NCBI RefSeq assembly: GCF_000620085.1
Contig: NZ_KK211067.1
Coordinates: forward strand, 170,011 to 234,010
Reading direction: 5' to 3'
Length of the DNA stretch: 64,000 bases
Source of the DNA: Marinobacterium jannaschii DSM 6295
GTDB lineage: Bacteria > Pseudomonadota > Gammaproteobacteria > Pseudomonadales > Balneatricaceae
Of this stretch, positions 51,442 to 62,274 are shown one piece after another (within the stretch, counting starts at the first letter, position 1; every line of letters begins with the position of its first letter). Under the pieces are notes generated by a model that did no database searches, was not told the origin of the DNA, and saw only the letters and a program-made list of their open reading frames with translations. The position numbers were made by a program, and so were the translations under genes.

Positions 51442-52841
51442 CGCTGGCCCTCCTTCCACTGCTGCATAAAGGTTTTACCGGATGGTGCTGGCATATCGCG
51501 GAAATCGGTCCAGCCACCTGCCAGTGGTAGTTTGCTGATCTTGCCTTTCTTACCCGCCATGGTGCGCAGGAACCAGTTCGAGGTTTTCGACAGCATGCGA
51601 TACATCGTCGGGCGTTTGGCAAAGAAAGCCCAGCCTGCCAGGCCGTAGCGCGCTGCCGATGGCGTCAGGTGTTTCTCAAACTCATTCTCGCGCCAGTGCC
51701 GCATCAGCTTTGGCAGCGGGATGCGTACCGGGCAGACCGACTCGCACTTGCCGCAGAAGGTAGAGGCGTTCGGCAGGTTGCCGCCTTTCTCGATGCCGAT
51801 CATCTGTGGTGTCAGTACAGAGCCCATCGGGCCGGGGTAGACCCAGCCGTAGGCGTGGCCGCCAACAGAGCCATAGACCGGACAGTGGTTCATACAGGCT
51901 GAGCAGCGGATGCAGCGCAGCATATCCTGAAACTCGGTGCCGACCATCTCACTGCGGCCGTTATCCACCAGTACCACATGGAAGTTTTCAGGACCGTCCT
52001 GATCACCCTCACGGCGCGGGCCGGTAGACAAAGTGTTGTAAACCGTGAATTCCTGACCGGTGGCCGAACGTGCCAGCAGACGCAGGAACAGGGTCATATC
52101 TTCCAGTGTCGGTACCACTTTCTCGATCGAGGTGACGACGATATGGGTTTTTGGCAGAGTCTGGGTCAGGTCGCCGTTGCCCTCGTTGGTCACGATGATG
52201 GTCGAGCCGGTCTCAGCGACACAGAAGTTGGCGCCGGTGATGCCGACATCCGCCGCAACGAACTTCTTACGCAGCATCTCGCGGGCTTCCTGCATCAGTA
52301 CCGCCGGGTCGTCTGACTTGGGGCGTTTGTGATGCTTATGGAACGCTTCGGAGACATCTTCCAGGTTGAGGTGGATCGCCGGTGCGATGATATGGCTCGG
52401 ATGATCCTCCCGCAGCTGAAGAATGTACTCACCGAGATCGGTTTCGATCGGCTGTACGCCGTTGGCTTCCAGGTATTCGTTCAGGTTGATCTCTTCCGAG
52501 ACCATGGATTTGCCCTTGGTAACCGTTTTGGCGTCGACCTCCTGACAGATCTCCAGAATCTTCTTCTGGGCATCCTCGGCGGTACGGCACCAGTGTACGT
52601 GACCGCCGTTCTCGATTACCTTGGATTCAAACTGTTCCAGGTAGATATCCAGGTTGCCGAGGATATGGTTTTTCAGGTCGCGCGCTTCATCACGCAGGTC
52701 TTCGAACTCCGGCATGCGGTCTACGGCAATCGAGCGTTTTACCGGGAAACCGGCTTTCAGGTTACCCAGAGCCTTCTGCAGACCAACGTCTTGCAGGGCT
52801 ATGCGGGCGTTTTTCTTAAAATCAGGGCTTTTGATCTGCAT
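51438..52841 (-). CDS. lutB: Lactate utilization iron-sulfur protein LutB
   Basis: 467 residues. LUD domain about 70-295 (VTKGKSMVSEEINLNEYLEANG, GITGANFCVAETGSTIIVTNEGNGDL) and two [4Fe-4S] motifs: C310/C313/C316/C320 in CIRCSACMNHCP and C363/C366/C370 in CGKCESVCP. It relays electrons in the LutABC lactate dehydrogenase complex. Located between lutA (14 bp away) and lutC (overlapping). Confidence 0.95.
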   Translation of the reverse strand: MQIKSPDFKKNARIALQDVGLQKALGNLKAGFPVKRSIAVDRMPEFEDLRDEARDLKNHILGNLDIYLEQFESKVIENGGHVHWCRTAEDAQKKILEICQEVDAKTVTKGKSMVSEEINLNEYLEANGVQPIETDLGEYILQLREDHPSHIIAPAIHLNLEDVSEAFHKHHKRPKSDDPAVLMQEAREMLRKKFVAADVGITGANFCVAETGSTIIVTNEGNGDLTQTLPKTHIVVTSIEKVVPTLEDMTLFLRLLARSATGQEFTVYNTLSTGPRREGDQDGPENFHVVLVDNGRSEMVGTEFQDMLRCIRCSACMNHCPVYGSVGGHAYGWVYPGPMGSVLTPQMIGIEKGGNLPNASTFCGKCESVCPVRIPLPKLMRHWRENEFEKHLTPSAARYGLAGWAFFAKRPTMYRMLSKTSNWFLRTMAGKKGKISKLPLAGGWTDFRDMPAPSGKTFMQQWKEGQR

Positions 52842-52855
52842 CTTCCAACTCCCGC

Positions 52856-53644
52856 TTAAAGCTGTTTTGCCAGGTCATAATCGGCTTCGCCAATGGCTGG
52901 TTCATCACACATGCCGGCCAGGATTTCGACGACGTGACGGGCTTCAACCTCTTTACCCTCACGCTTAAGCTTGCCCGCCATGTTTAGCAGGCAGCCCAGA
53001 TCGCCGCCGACCAGAGTGCGGGCGCCGGAGTTGCTGATATATTCGGTCTTATTGGACACCATACGGTTGGAAATGTCCGGGTACTTAACACAGAAGGTGC
53101 CACCGAAGCCGCAACAGGTCTCAGCCTCTTCCATCTCTTTAAGCTCCAGGTTTTCGACCTTGCCGAGCAGAGTACGGGGCTGTTGCTTAACGCCCAGCTG
53201 GCGCAGGCCGGAGCAGGAATCATGGTAGGTGACGGAGCCTTCAAAAGATGCGCTGATTTTGTCGAAGCCAACCACATCGATCAGGAAGGAGGTGATTTCG
53301 AAAGCCCGGGCCTTGAGGTCTTCCGCGCGCTGCTTCCAGCTGTCGCCGGCTTCAAACAGGTCAACGTAGTAATGCAGCATGCCAATACAGGAGCCGGACG
53401 GTCCAACGACGTAGTCAAAGCCTTCAAAAGCGGCGATGGTCTGCCTGGCGATCTCCTGGGTGGTTTTTTTGTCACCGGAGTTATAGGCGGGCTGGCCGCA
53501 GCAGGTCTGTGCTTCTGGCACTTCTACGATACAGCCTGCCTGTTCCAGCAAGCGCACTGTGGCAAATGCAACACTGGGACGGAACATATCCGCGAGACAA
53601 GTCACGAACAGGCCGACGCGGGGATGGTGTTCAGCGTTTGGCAT
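52856..53644 (-). CDS. lutA: Lactate utilization protein LutA (CCG-domain)
   Basis: 262 residues with two CCG domains that coordinate an iron-sulfur centre in heterodisulfide reductase-like proteins: TCCGQPAYNSGD near 48-58 and TCCGFGGTFCVKYPD further on, with SGSCIGML between. First gene of lutABC, divergent from an LldR/PdhR-like GntR regulator. No lactate permease gene is seen adjacent. Confidence 0.95.
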   Translation of the reverse strand: MPNAEHHPRVGLFVTCLADMFRPSVAFATVRLLEQAGCIVEVPEAQTCCGQPAYNSGDKKTTQEIARQTIAAFEGFDYVVGPSGSCIGMLHYYVDLFEAGDSWKQRAEDLKARAFEITSFLIDVVGFDKISASFEGSVTYHDSCSGLRQLGVKQQPRTLLGKVENLELKEMEEAETCCGFGGTFCVKYPDISNRMVSNKTEYISNSGARTLVGGDLGCLLNMAGKLKREGKEVEARHVVEILAGMCDEPAIGEADYDLAKQL

Positions 53645-53894
53645 CTCAAGTCACCGGGTTACGGGCCTGTACAATTAACCTTCTGAATGCCGTCCTGCAC
53701 AGGCGGTAAGTAAGCCTGAACTGGTGGGTTCTGGCGCTTGCGCTGTGGCTGGATGAATTGGCTGTGTTCAGTTCCGAAGGCTGTCAGGCACCTGGTTATA
53801 GTAATAATATGCCCTGACAGTGGGGATGGCAGGTGCATTTGATTTACCTGCAAGATAGGTAAGGATGGACGGAAAATAAATGCTACACTGGCAA

Positions 53895-53907
53895 CTGGTC
53901 TGACCAG
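53895..53907. promoter_or_regulatory. FadR/LldR-type operator
   Basis: Perfect palindrome CTGGT-CTG-ACCAG, matching the TGGT-N3-ACCA core bound by LldR and PdhR. It lies 13 bp before the regulator's start and about 250 bp before lutA, consistent with autoregulation and possible control of the operon. Confidence 0.7.
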
Positions 53908-53920
53908 GAAGGGGTGGGGC

Positions 53921-54613
53921 ATGCGCGAAGCTCTGGGTGAACAGCTAATCGAAGAGATCAAGCGGGAGATTCTGTTTGGCAATATGCTGCCGGGCAGGAA
54001 ACTTGCCTCTCAGCGCCAGCTGGCTGAAAAGTACAATCTTTCACGGGCGACGGTACGAGAAGCCGTGCTGCAGCTTGAGCTGGACGGCTTAATCGAAACC
54101 CGTCAGGGAACCGCCAGTGTTTGCCGTAACCTGCTGGAGCCTCACTTCAATCTTCCACTGGAAGGGCTGGGAGATAATCTGGATTTTCAGCTGCAGGTAA
54201 TGGAAATGCGTGCGGCGATTGAGGGCGAAGCCGCCTATTATGCAGCGTTACGTGCTTCCGAAAAGGAGCTGGAACAGCTTGATCTGGAGTTTCGGCGGAT
54301 GCAGCAGCGCTCAGCCGGAGAGACCACCCTGAGTAAAGCCAAAGCCGACCTGACTTTCCATATGATGATCGCAGAGTCCAGTCATAACCTGCTGCTGGTC
54401 TCTTTCAGTCAGATATTTTATAGCCGCTACTTCAACGCTATTTATGGTGTGTTGACGCGTACCCTGAAGAAATTCGGTCGCTATCCCGACGGTATCAGCC
54501 AGCAGCATGCCCAGATCCATCAGGCCCTGATGAGCCGCAATGCCGAATCCGCCCGTATTGCCGCCCGTGAGCATATCGATTACACCCGCCGTCAACTGGA
54601 AGAAGCTGAATAA
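53921..54613 (+). CDS. GntR/FadR-family regulator, LldR/PdhR-like
   Basis: 230 residues. Winged helix about 5-70 (EEIKREILFGNMLPGRKLASQRQLAEKYNLSRATVREAVLQLELDGLIETRQG) and all-helical FCD ligand domain about 85-225 (EMRAAIEGEAAYYAALRAS, LTFHMMIAESSHN, HAQIHQALMSRNAESARIAAREHI), whose metal-binding His residues are visible. Divergent from lutABC, with a palindromic operator in its leader, so L-lactate is the likely effector (inference). Confidence 0.88.
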   Translation: MREALGEQLIEEIKREILFGNMLPGRKLASQRQLAEKYNLSRATVREAVLQLELDGLIETRQGTASVCRNLLEPHFNLPLEGLGDNLDFQLQVMEMRAAIEGEAAYYAALRASEKELEQLDLEFRRMQQRSAGETTLSKAKADLTFHMMIAESSHNLLLVSFSQIFYSRYFNAIYGVLTRTLKKFGRYPDGISQQHAQIHQALMSRNAESARIAAREHIDYTRRQLEEAE

Positions 54614-54670
54614 TCCCCACGCCAATGCCATAGGATTTCGCCAGCTGTTGCGCTAGAATGGCGCGCCTCT

Positions 54671-54740
54671 GGTTGTACCTGGTTTGTACAACCATGAGCC
54701 TAACAGACAAATGAAGTGGCCTTGCGTATGGGTCACCACT
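54671..54740 (+). promoter_or_regulatory. thrS leader with tRNA-Thr anticodon-arm mimic (candidate translational operator)
   Basis: Hairpin 1: GGTTGTAC (54671-54678), 7-base loop CTGGTTT, GTACAACC (54686-54693). The loop reads as an anticodon loop with T at position 33 and GGT at 34-36, the anticodon of tRNA-Thr(GGU). Hairpin 2: AGTGG (54715-54719) / CCACT (54736-54740). E. coli thrS is autoregulated by ThrRS binding two tRNA-like domains upstream of the start, so this arrangement fits the same mechanism. Confidence 0.65.
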
Positions 54741-54757
54741 GAATCCAGGGAAATAAC

Positions 54758-56674
54758 ATGCCTGTAATTACTCTACCTGACGGTAGCAAGCGCGAGTTTG
54801 CTAACCCGGTTACCGTATTTGAAGTGGCTGCCGATATTGGTGCCGGCCTTGCAAAGGCTGCACTGGCGGGCAAAGTAGATGGTAAAGAGGTCGATACCTC
54901 CTACACCATCGAACAGGACGCCGAGCTGGCGATTATCACCGCGCGTGATGAGGCCGGGCTTGAGGTGATCCGTCACTCTTGTGCTCACCTGATGGCGATG
55001 GCCGTCCAGGAGCTGTTTCCCGGTGCTCAGGTAACCATCGGGCCTGTTATTGAAGACGGATTCTATTACGACTTCGCCTACGAACGTCCGTTCACGCCGG
55101 AAGATCTGCTGAAGATCGAGAAGAAGATGGCTGAGCTGGCAAAACAGAACCTGCCGGTAACCCGCTCGCTGATGAAGCGTGACGAAGCGGTGGCGATGTT
55201 CGAGGAGATGGGTGAGAAATACAAGGTTCAGATCTTGGAATCCATCCCGGGTGACGAAGACCTGTCTTTCTACTCTCAGGGCGACTTTATCGACCTCTGT
55301 CGTGGTCCTCACGTGCCCTCTACCGGCCATATCAAGGCCTTCAAGCTAATGAAGGTTGCCGGTGCCTACTGGCGTGGTGACTCCAGCAACGAGATGCTGC
55401 AGCGTATCTACGGTACGGCCTGGGGCGATAAGAAAGAACTGAAAGCTTACCTGCACCGTCTGGAAGAAGCTGAGAAGCGTGACCACCGTAAACTGGGTAA
55501 GCAGCTGGATCTGTTCCACCTGCAGGAAGAAGCACCGGGAATGGTGTTCTGGCACCCGAACGGCTGGGTGCTGTACCAGCAGATCGAAGATTACATGCGC
55601 CGTAAGCTGCGTCGCCAGGGTTACCAGGAGATCAAAACGCCACAGGTGGTTGAACGTACCCTGTGGGAGAAATCCGGCCACTGGGATAAGTTTTCTGAGG
55701 AGATGTTCACTACTCACTCTGAGAGCCGTGATTTTGCGATCAAGCCGATGAACTGCCCATGTCACGTTCAGGTTTTCAACCAGGGCCTGCGTTCTTACCG
55801 TGACCTGCCACTGCGTCTGGCTGAGTTTGGCTGCTGTCACCGTAATGAGCCGTCCGGTGCGCTGCACGGTATTATGCGTGTACGTGGTTTCGTACAGGAC
55901 GATGCGCATATCTTCTGTGCTGAAAACGATATCCAGGCGGAAGTATCCCGCTTTATCGACTTCCTGCACGAAGTGTATGCGGATTTCGGCTTTAACGAGG
56001 TGATCTACAAGCTGTCTACCCGTCCGGAAAAACGCGTGGGCTCCGACGAGATCTGGGACAAGGCTGAGAAAGCCCTGGCCGATGCGCTGGACGCTGCTAA
56101 TCTGGATTGGGACGAGCTGCCGGGCGAAGGTGCTTTCTATGGCCCTAAAGTCGAGTTCTCCCTGAAAGATTGCCTGGGACGTATCTGGCAGTGTGGTACT
56201 ATTCAGGTCGACTTCTCTATGCCGGGTCGCCTCGGTGCACAGTTCGTCAATGAAGCGGGTGAGCGTGAAACTCCGGTAATGTTGCATCGTGCAATCCTGG
56301 GGTCATTTGAGCGTTTCATCGGTATACTTATCGAGAACTCCGCCGGTGCGCTGCCATCATGGCTGGCCCCGGTACAGGCTGCGGTTCTCAATATCACCGA
56401 TAAACAGGGTGAATATTGCGAAAATCTCGCTAACCGATTGGAAGAACTCGGTTTCCGAGCCATTGCGGACTTGAGAAACGAGAAGATCGGCTTTAAAATC
56501 CGTGAGCGTACTTTGCAGAAGGTGCCTTACCTTCTGGTGGTCGGAGATAAGGAAGTAGAGTCTGGAACCGTAGCCGTTAGAACTCGGTCGGGTGAGGACT
56601 TGGGTACCTTGTCCGCAGACGAGTTTATCGACCTCCTGAACCAGGACTTGGTTCGTAAAGGTCGCGAGCATTAA
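54758..56674 (+). CDS. thrS: Threonyl-tRNA synthetase
   Basis: 638 residues. TGS domain 1-62, editing domain about 65-225 with H73xxxH77 (RHSCAHLMA) and [15 protein letters not shown], class II catalytic core about 240-530 ([21 protein letters not shown] with the zinc Cys, [21 protein letters not shown]) and anticodon-binding domain from about 535. ATG behind CCAGGGAAAT. Starts the thrS-infC-rpmI-rplT cluster; translation is probably autoregulated through the leader. Confidence 0.97.
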   Translation: MPVITLPDGSKREFANPVTVFEVAADIGAGLAKAALAGKVDGKEVDTSYTIEQDAELAIITARDEAGLEVIRHSCAHLMAMAVQELFPGAQVTIGPVIEDGFYYDFAYERPFTPEDLLKIEKKMAELAKQNLPVTRSLMKRDEAVAMFEEMGEKYKVQILESIPGDEDLSFYSQGDFIDLCRGPHVPSTGHIKAFKLMKVAGAYWRGDSSNEMLQRIYGTAWGDKKELKAYLHRLEEAEKRDHRKLGKQLDLFHLQEEAPGMVFWHPNGWVLYQQIEDYMRRKLRRQGYQEIKTPQVVERTLWEKSGHWDKFSEEMFTTHSESRDFAIKPMNCPCHVQVFNQGLRSYRDLPLRLAEFGCCHRNEPSGALHGIMRVRGFVQDDAHIFCAENDIQAEVSRFIDFLHEVYADFGFNEVIYKLSTRPEKRVGSDEIWDKAEKALADALDAANLDWDELPGEGAFYGPKVEFSLKDCLGRIWQCGTIQVDFSMPGRLGAQFVNEAGERETPVMLHRAILGSFERFIGILIENSAGALPSWLAPVQAAVLNITDKQGEYCENLANRLEELGFRAIADLRNEKIGFKIRERTLQKVPYLLVVGDKEVESGTVAVRTRSGEDLGTLSADEFIDLLNQDLVRKGREH

Positions 56675-56693
56675 TTAATCGGGAGATAGAGCC

Positions 56694-57236
56694 ATCAGGC
56701 GAGATAACAGAAGGGGCGCGCGCAAAGAGCAGGGCCCTATGATCAACGACAAAATCCGCGCAAAAGAATGTCGACTGATTGGTCCAGACGGAACCCAAAT
56801 AGGTATTGTGCCACTGCGTGACGCCCTTGAGGCGGCGCTGGAGGCCGGTCTGGATCTGGTGCAGATTGCTGAGTCTGACCCCATCGTTTGTAAAGTGATG
56901 GATTATGGCAAGCATCAGTATGAAGCGAAGAAGCAAGCTTCTGAAGCGAAGAAGAAGCAGCACCAGATTCAGGTAAAAGAAGTAAAATTCCGTCCTAATA
57001 CGGAAGATGGGGATTATCAGGTAAAACTACGCAACCTGATACGTTTCCTTGAAGCTGGAGACAAGGCCAAGGTAACCCTGCGTTACCGCGGTCGTGAGAT
57101 GGCTCACCAGGAGCTGGGTATGAAGCTGATGCAGCGGGTCGAACAGGACCTGATCGAGCTGGGTACCGTTGAACAGCGTCCGAAAATGGAAGGCCGTCAG
57201 CTGACCATGGTCATTGCTCCTAAGAAGAAAAAGTAA
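56694..57236 (+). CDS. infC: Translation initiation factor IF-3, rare ATC start
   Basis: Binds the 30S subunit and checks the initiator tRNA and codon. The reading that matches IF-3 continues 15 codons upstream of the first ATG (56739) to ATC at 56694, with GGGAG eight bases before it; this yields 180 residues ([21 protein letters not shown]...), the E. coli length, whereas ATG 56739 gives 165. E. coli infC starts with AUU and is autorepressed because IF-3 rejects non-canonical codons; AUC would work likewise. Conserved [20 protein letters not shown] and [12 protein letters not shown]. Follows thrS by 19 bp. Confidence 0.93.
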   Translation: MRRDNRRGARKEQGPMINDKIRAKECRLIGPDGTQIGIVPLRDALEAALEAGLDLVQIAESDPIVCKVMDYGKHQYEAKKQASEAKKKQHQIQVKEVKFRPNTEDGDYQVKLRNLIRFLEAGDKAKVTLRYRGREMAHQELGMKLMQRVEQDLIELGTVEQRPKMEGRQLTMVIAPKKKK

Positions 57237-57255
57237 CCCGCTTACTTTCAAGACC

Positions 57256-57292
57256 CGTAACTGTTTCTCCGGATTCAGCTACGGGTTCTGTT
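57256..57292 (+). other. infC-rpmI intergenic hairpin
   Basis: ACCCGTAACTG pairs with CAGCTACGGGT (one mismatch) in the 104-bp gap between infC and rpmI. In E. coli this transcript region is the L20 autoregulation site, so a similar role is possible. Confidence 0.4.
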
Positions 57293-57340
57293 GTATGTCC
57301 GGGTGAAAAAAACTAAACGAATGCGTGGGGATTTTTAGTC

Positions 57341-57535
57341 ATGCCTAAAATTAAATCTTGCCGTGGCGCGGCAAAGCGTTTCAAGAAAACTGCGAATGGC
57401 TTCAAGCACAAGCAGTCCTTCACTAGCCACATTCTGACCAAGAAGAGCACTAAGCGTAAGCGTCAGCTTCGTCCTATGAAGCAGATTCACTCTGCTGACC
57501 AGGCGCTGATCAAGCGTATGCTGCCGTACATCTAA
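57341..57535 (+). CDS. rpmI: Ribosomal protein bL35
   Basis: 64 residues, very basic. [20 protein letters not shown] and [22 protein letters not shown] match bL35. Part of the 50S subunit. Followed by rplT after 37 bp; both are repressed by L20 in E. coli. Codon use is highly biased. Confidence 0.97.
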   Translation: MPKIKSCRGAAKRFKKTANGFKHKQSFTSHILTKKSTKRKRQLRPMKQIHSADQALIKRMLPYI

Positions 57536-57572
57536 TTGGTTTATTAACAGAATTTGAAATAGGAAGGTTCCA

Positions 57573-57929
57573 ATGGCTCGCGTAAAACGTGGTGTTATTG
57601 CTCGTCGTCGTCACAAGAAAGTCCTGAAACAGGCAAAAGGTTACTACGGTGCTCGTAGTCGTGTATTCCGTGTTGCTAAACAGGCAGTCATCAAAGCTGG
57701 TCAGTACGCATACCGCGACCGTCGTCAGCGTAAGCGTCAGTTCCGCGCTCTGTGGATTGCACGTATCAACGCTGCTGCACGTATCAACGGTCTGTCTTAC
57801 AGCCGCTTCATCGCTGGCCTGAAAAAAGCCAGCATCGAAATCGACCGTAAGGTTCTGGCTGACCTGGCTGTACACGAGCAGGCTGCATTCGCCGCTGTTG
57901 TAGAGAAAGCGAAAGCTGCTCTGGCGTAA
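57573..57929 (+). CDS. rplT: Ribosomal protein bL20
   Basis: 118 residues. [51 protein letters not shown] basic N-terminal helix and [21 protein letters not shown] match bL20, which binds 23S rRNA early in assembly and represses its own operon. GGAAGG precedes the ATG. A strong terminator-like hairpin stands 85 bp downstream, before pheS. Confidence 0.97.
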   Translation: MARVKRGVIARRRHKKVLKQAKGYYGARSRVFRVAKQAVIKAGQYAYRDRRQRKRQFRALWIARINAAARINGLSYSRFIAGLKKASIEIDRKVLADLAVHEQAAFAAVVEKAKAALA

Positions 57930-58013
57930 GCACCCGTTAATTATCCGGATTGCCTGCACTGCAGGACCTAAGTACTACAGATGAATGCAATCCGACGATA
58001 ATTGATTTTATGG

Positions 58014-58048
58014 CAGGGGAAGGGTGTAAACTCTTCCCCTGTTTTTTT
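58014..58048 (+). terminator. Strong intrinsic terminator between rplT and pheS
   Basis: CAGGGGAAG (58014-58022) / CTTCCCCTG (58033-58041), followed by seven T. In E. coli this position holds the pheST attenuator. Confidence 0.9.
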
Positions 58049-58148
58049 GGTGGTTCTGCTGAGTCCATTGCCGGCCGCTGGTTATGCTGGCGGGCTATCA
58101 GGTGGGTTGAGCAGAACCTCCTTGCAAATTGCTGTGATGACAGAATGA

Positions 58149-59168
<1,020 letters not shown>

Positions 59169-59219
59169 TTTCGGTTTAAGAGTCACAGTGGTTAACAACA
59201 GAATTTTCGGGAAAGCAGA

Positions 59220-61610
59220 ATGAAATTCAGCGAAAAGTGGTTGCGCGAACTGGTAAACCCTGAGATCGATACTCAGGGCCTCGTCGACCAGATTACGATG
59301 GCAGGTCTGGAAGTCGATGAAATTGAGTCGGTTGCCAGCGATTTCAGTGGTGTGGTGGTCGGTGAGATTCTGCTCGCCGAGCAGCATCCCAATGCAGACA
59401 AGCTGCAGGTTTGTAAGGTCTCTGACGGCAACGAAGAGTTCCAGGTAGTTTGCGGTGCGCCGAATGCCCGTGCCGGCCTGAAAACAGCCTTTGCCAAAGT
59501 CGGTGCGGTCCTGCCAGGGCCTGATGGTAAGGACTTCAAGATCAAGAAGGCCAAGCTGCGTCAGGTTGAGTCCCTGGGTATGCTCTGCGCTGAAGATGAG
59601 CTGGGTATGTCGGAAGACCATGGCGGTATCATGGAGCTGGCCGCTGACGCTCCTGTCGGTGCTTGTCTGCGTGAATATCTGGACCTGAACGACAAGATTA
59701 TTGATGTTGACCTGACGCCAAACCGCGGTGATTGCCTGAGTATTACCGGTCTGGCCCGTGAAGTGGGTGTACTGAATAAGGCGCCGGTGAGCTTTATCGA
59801 AGCGGAGGCCGTAGCGCCTGCAATCGATGATACCTTCGAGGTTGTGCTGGAGGCACCGCAGGCGTGTCCGCGCTATGTGGGTCGGGTGATCCGCAATGTT
59901 AATGTTAAAGCGGCGACCCCTCGCTGGATGGTCGATAAGCTGGCCCGTTCCGGCATCCGTTCGATTGACCCGGTTGTAGACGTGACCAACTATGTGCTGC
60001 TGGAGCTGGGTCAGCCGATGCATGCCTTCGACCTGAACAAGCTGTCCGGTAACATCGTTGTGCGCATGGCGCAGCAGGAAGAGCCGCTGACATTGCTGGA
60101 TGGTCAGGAAGTTAAACTGAATGAGGATACGCTGGTTATTGCCGACGGCAGCGGCCCGGTCGCAATGGCTGGTATCTTTGGTGGTGAGGCGACGGGCGTA
60201 ACCACTGATTCCACTGACATTTTCCTGGAAAGTGCGTTCTTCGATCCGATTGCTATCGCAGGTCGTGCCCGCTCTTTCGGTCTGCACACGGATTCATCCC
60301 ACCGCTTTGAGCGTGGTGTGGACTGGCAGCTGCAGCGTAAGGCAATTGAGCGTGCGACTGCGCTGTTGCTGGATATCGTTGGTGGTGACGCCGGGCCGGT
60401 GACAGAAGCGGTGAGTGAGGCGGATCTGCCGTCCGACCGTCAGGTAATCCTGCGTCACGCTAAGGTGAATAGCCTGCTGGCGTTTGAAATGCCGGCTGAA
60501 GAGATTGAAGAGATCCTGACTCGCCTGGGCTTGCAGCTCGAAAGCACGGCCGCAGGTGTCTGGACGGTTTCCGTGCCTGCGTATCGTTTTGATATCAGTA
60601 TTGAAGTTGATCTGATTGAAGAGCTGGCGCGGGTATACGGCTATAACAACCTGCCGGTGCGCACGCCTAAAGCCTCTATGCCGCTGAAGCCGAATCAGGA
60701 GTCACTGGTTACAGTGCAGCAGATTCGCCGTAACCTGATCGCTCAGGGTTACCAGGAAGCGATCACGTACAGTTTTATCGAAGCCGGTCTGCAGAAGAAG
60801 TTCGATGACCAGTATGAAGCTGTGGCGCTGGCGAATCCTATCTCCGCTGAGATGGCGGTGATGCGTACCAGTATCTGGCCCGGGCTTGTAAAAGCCTTGC
60901 AGTACAACCAGAACCGTCAGCAGAGCCGTATCCGTCTGTTTGAAACAGGCCAGCGCTTCCTGCCAAATGGCGAAGAGATGATTCAGGAAAATGTGATTGC
61001 CGGTGTGGTATGCGGCGGTCGTGATCCTGAAGGCTGGACAGCAGGAAAAACTCAGGTCGATTTCTTCGATGTTAAAGCGCACGTCGAGTCTTTGCTGGCA
61101 CTGGGTGGTGCGGGTGATGATTTCCGCTTTGTCGCTCAGAAACATGTAGCGCTGCATCCGGGACAGAGTGCTCAGATTGAGCGTCAGGGTGAAGTCGTTG
61201 GCTATATCGGAGCACTGCATCCGAGCCTGCAGGCTGACCTGGGACTGAATGGTAATGTCTACCTGTTCGAGCTGCGTTTGGATCTGGTTCAGCAGGGACG
61301 TTTGCCGCGCTTTAGCGAATTGTCAAAATTCCCTGAATCCCGTCGTGACCTGGCAGTGATTGTGGACGAGTCCCAGAGCTTTGAGGCGGTGCGTCAATGT
61401 GCCGCTGAACATGCCGGAGAGTTCCTCAATGAGGTTACGCTGTTCGACGTCTACCAGGGCCAAGGTATTGAAGTAGGACGAAAAAGTCTGGCATTGGGCT
61501 TGACCTGGCAGCATCCATCGCGCACTCTTAATGAAGAGGAGATCAGCGGAGCGATCGATTCTGTGATCTCTGCACTAGGCAAAGAGTTAGGTGCTACATT
61601 GCGAGAGTAA
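59220..61610 (+). CDS. pheT: Phenylalanyl-tRNA synthetase beta subunit
   Basis: 796 residues. N-terminal tRNA-binding (EMAP-like) domain about 40-150 (VVGEILLAEQHPNADKLQVCKV), B3/B4 editing domain about 210-380 with the VDVTNYVLLELGQPMHAFD motif, B5 domain about 400-475, catalytic-like core, and C-terminal ferredoxin-fold anticodon-binding domain (FPESRRDLAVIVDESQSFEAV). Edits mischarged Tyr-tRNA-Phe. Followed closely by ihfA. Confidence 0.97.
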   Translation: MKFSEKWLRELVNPEIDTQGLVDQITMAGLEVDEIESVASDFSGVVVGEILLAEQHPNADKLQVCKVSDGNEEFQVVCGAPNARAGLKTAFAKVGAVLPGPDGKDFKIKKAKLRQVESLGMLCAEDELGMSEDHGGIMELAADAPVGACLREYLDLNDKIIDVDLTPNRGDCLSITGLAREVGVLNKAPVSFIEAEAVAPAIDDTFEVVLEAPQACPRYVGRVIRNVNVKAATPRWMVDKLARSGIRSIDPVVDVTNYVLLELGQPMHAFDLNKLSGNIVVRMAQQEEPLTLLDGQEVKLNEDTLVIADGSGPVAMAGIFGGEATGVTTDSTDIFLESAFFDPIAIAGRARSFGLHTDSSHRFERGVDWQLQRKAIERATALLLDIVGGDAGPVTEAVSEADLPSDRQVILRHAKVNSLLAFEMPAEEIEEILTRLGLQLESTAAGVWTVSVPAYRFDISIEVDLIEELARVYGYNNLPVRTPKASMPLKPNQESLVTVQQIRRNLIAQGYQEAITYSFIEAGLQKKFDDQYEAVALANPISAEMAVMRTSIWPGLVKALQYNQNRQQSRIRLFETGQRFLPNGEEMIQENVIAGVVCGGRDPEGWTAGKTQVDFFDVKAHVESLLALGGAGDDFRFVAQKHVALHPGQSAQIERQGEVVGYIGALHPSLQADLGLNGNVYLFELRLDLVQQGRLPRFSELSKFPESRRDLAVIVDESQSFEAVRQCAAEHAGEFLNEVTLFDVYQGQGIEVGRKSLALGLTWQHPSRTLNEEEISGAIDSVISALGKELGATLRE

Positions 61611-61628
61611 GCGACAAGGGTGATTGTC

Positions 61629-61931
61629 ATGGGCTCGTTGACTAAAGCAGATATGGCGGAACGCCTGTTTGAAGATCTTGGACTGAATAAGCGCGAAGCC
61701 AAAGACATGGTGGAGTCGTTCTTCGACGAGATTAGAGAAAGCCTGGCGTCAAATGAGCAGGTAAAACTGTCGGGTTTCGGTAACTTTGACCTGCGCGAGA
61801 AAAGCCAGCGTCCGGGCCGAAACCCCAAGACCGGTGAAGAAGTCCCGATTTCGGCGCGCCGCGTGGTGACTTTCAGACCCGGTCAGAAACTCAAGGACCG
61901 CGTCGAGAAGTATGCCGGAGACGCTAGTTAG
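61629..61931 (+). CDS. ihfA: Integration host factor alpha subunit
   Basis: About 100 residues from ATG 61629 behind AAGGGTG; three extra residues are possible from GTG 61620. [30 protein letters not shown] and [40 protein letters not shown] match IHF-alpha, including the DNA-intercalating proline arm. Nucleoid protein that bends DNA. Conserved position after pheT. Confidence 0.97.
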   Translation: MGSLTKADMAERLFEDLGLNKREAKDMVESFFDEIRESLASNEQVKLSGFGNFDLREKSQRPGRNPKTGEEVPISARRVVTFRPGQKLKDRVEKYAGDAS

Positions 61932-62268
61932 TAACGAGTCCCAGGCGATCCCGGGGAAACGCTACTTCACCATTGGTGAAGTAGCGGGCCTTTGTGATCT
62001 TAAGCCACATGTGTTGCGCTATTGGGAGCAGGAATTCGACCAGATTGCGCCGGTTAAACGTAGTAATCGTCGTTATTATCAGCGTCAGGATGTGCTGCTG
62101 ATCCGTCAGATCAGGAGTCTGCTCTACGATCAGGGCTACACGATCAATGGCGCCCGCCAATACCTTACCAGTGAAGACAATGACGATGATGGCAGTCGCT
62201 ATAAGCAGCTGTTACGTCAGAGCATTTCTGAGCTTGAAGATATCCTGAGCAGTCTGAAAAACTGTTAG
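61912..62268 (+). CDS. MerR-family regulator adjacent to ihfA
   Basis: 118 residues. N-terminal winged helix about 17-85 ([48 protein letters not shown]) followed by a short helix and an acidic stretch (SEDNDDDG); there is no metal-binding cysteine cluster. This gene sits beside ihfA in many gammaproteobacteria and its regulon is not known to me. Overlaps ihfA by 20 bases in another frame, with GAGAAG before the ATG. Confidence 0.88.
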   Translation: MPETLVSNESQAIPGKRYFTIGEVAGLCDLKPHVLRYWEQEFDQIAPVKRSNRRYYQRQDVLLIRQIRSLLYDQGYTINGARQYLTSEDNDDDGSRYKQLLRQSISELEDILSSLKNC

Positions 62269-62274
62269 AAAACC

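Noticed and set aside
57980..58050. A pheM-like leader peptide controlling pheS by attenuation
   Set aside because: A frame starting ATGAATGCA resembles E. coli pheM but stops after six codons with no Phe codons; a second frame through the terminator has only a few Phe codons and no nearby stop. The terminator is kept, but leader-peptide attenuation is not supported.
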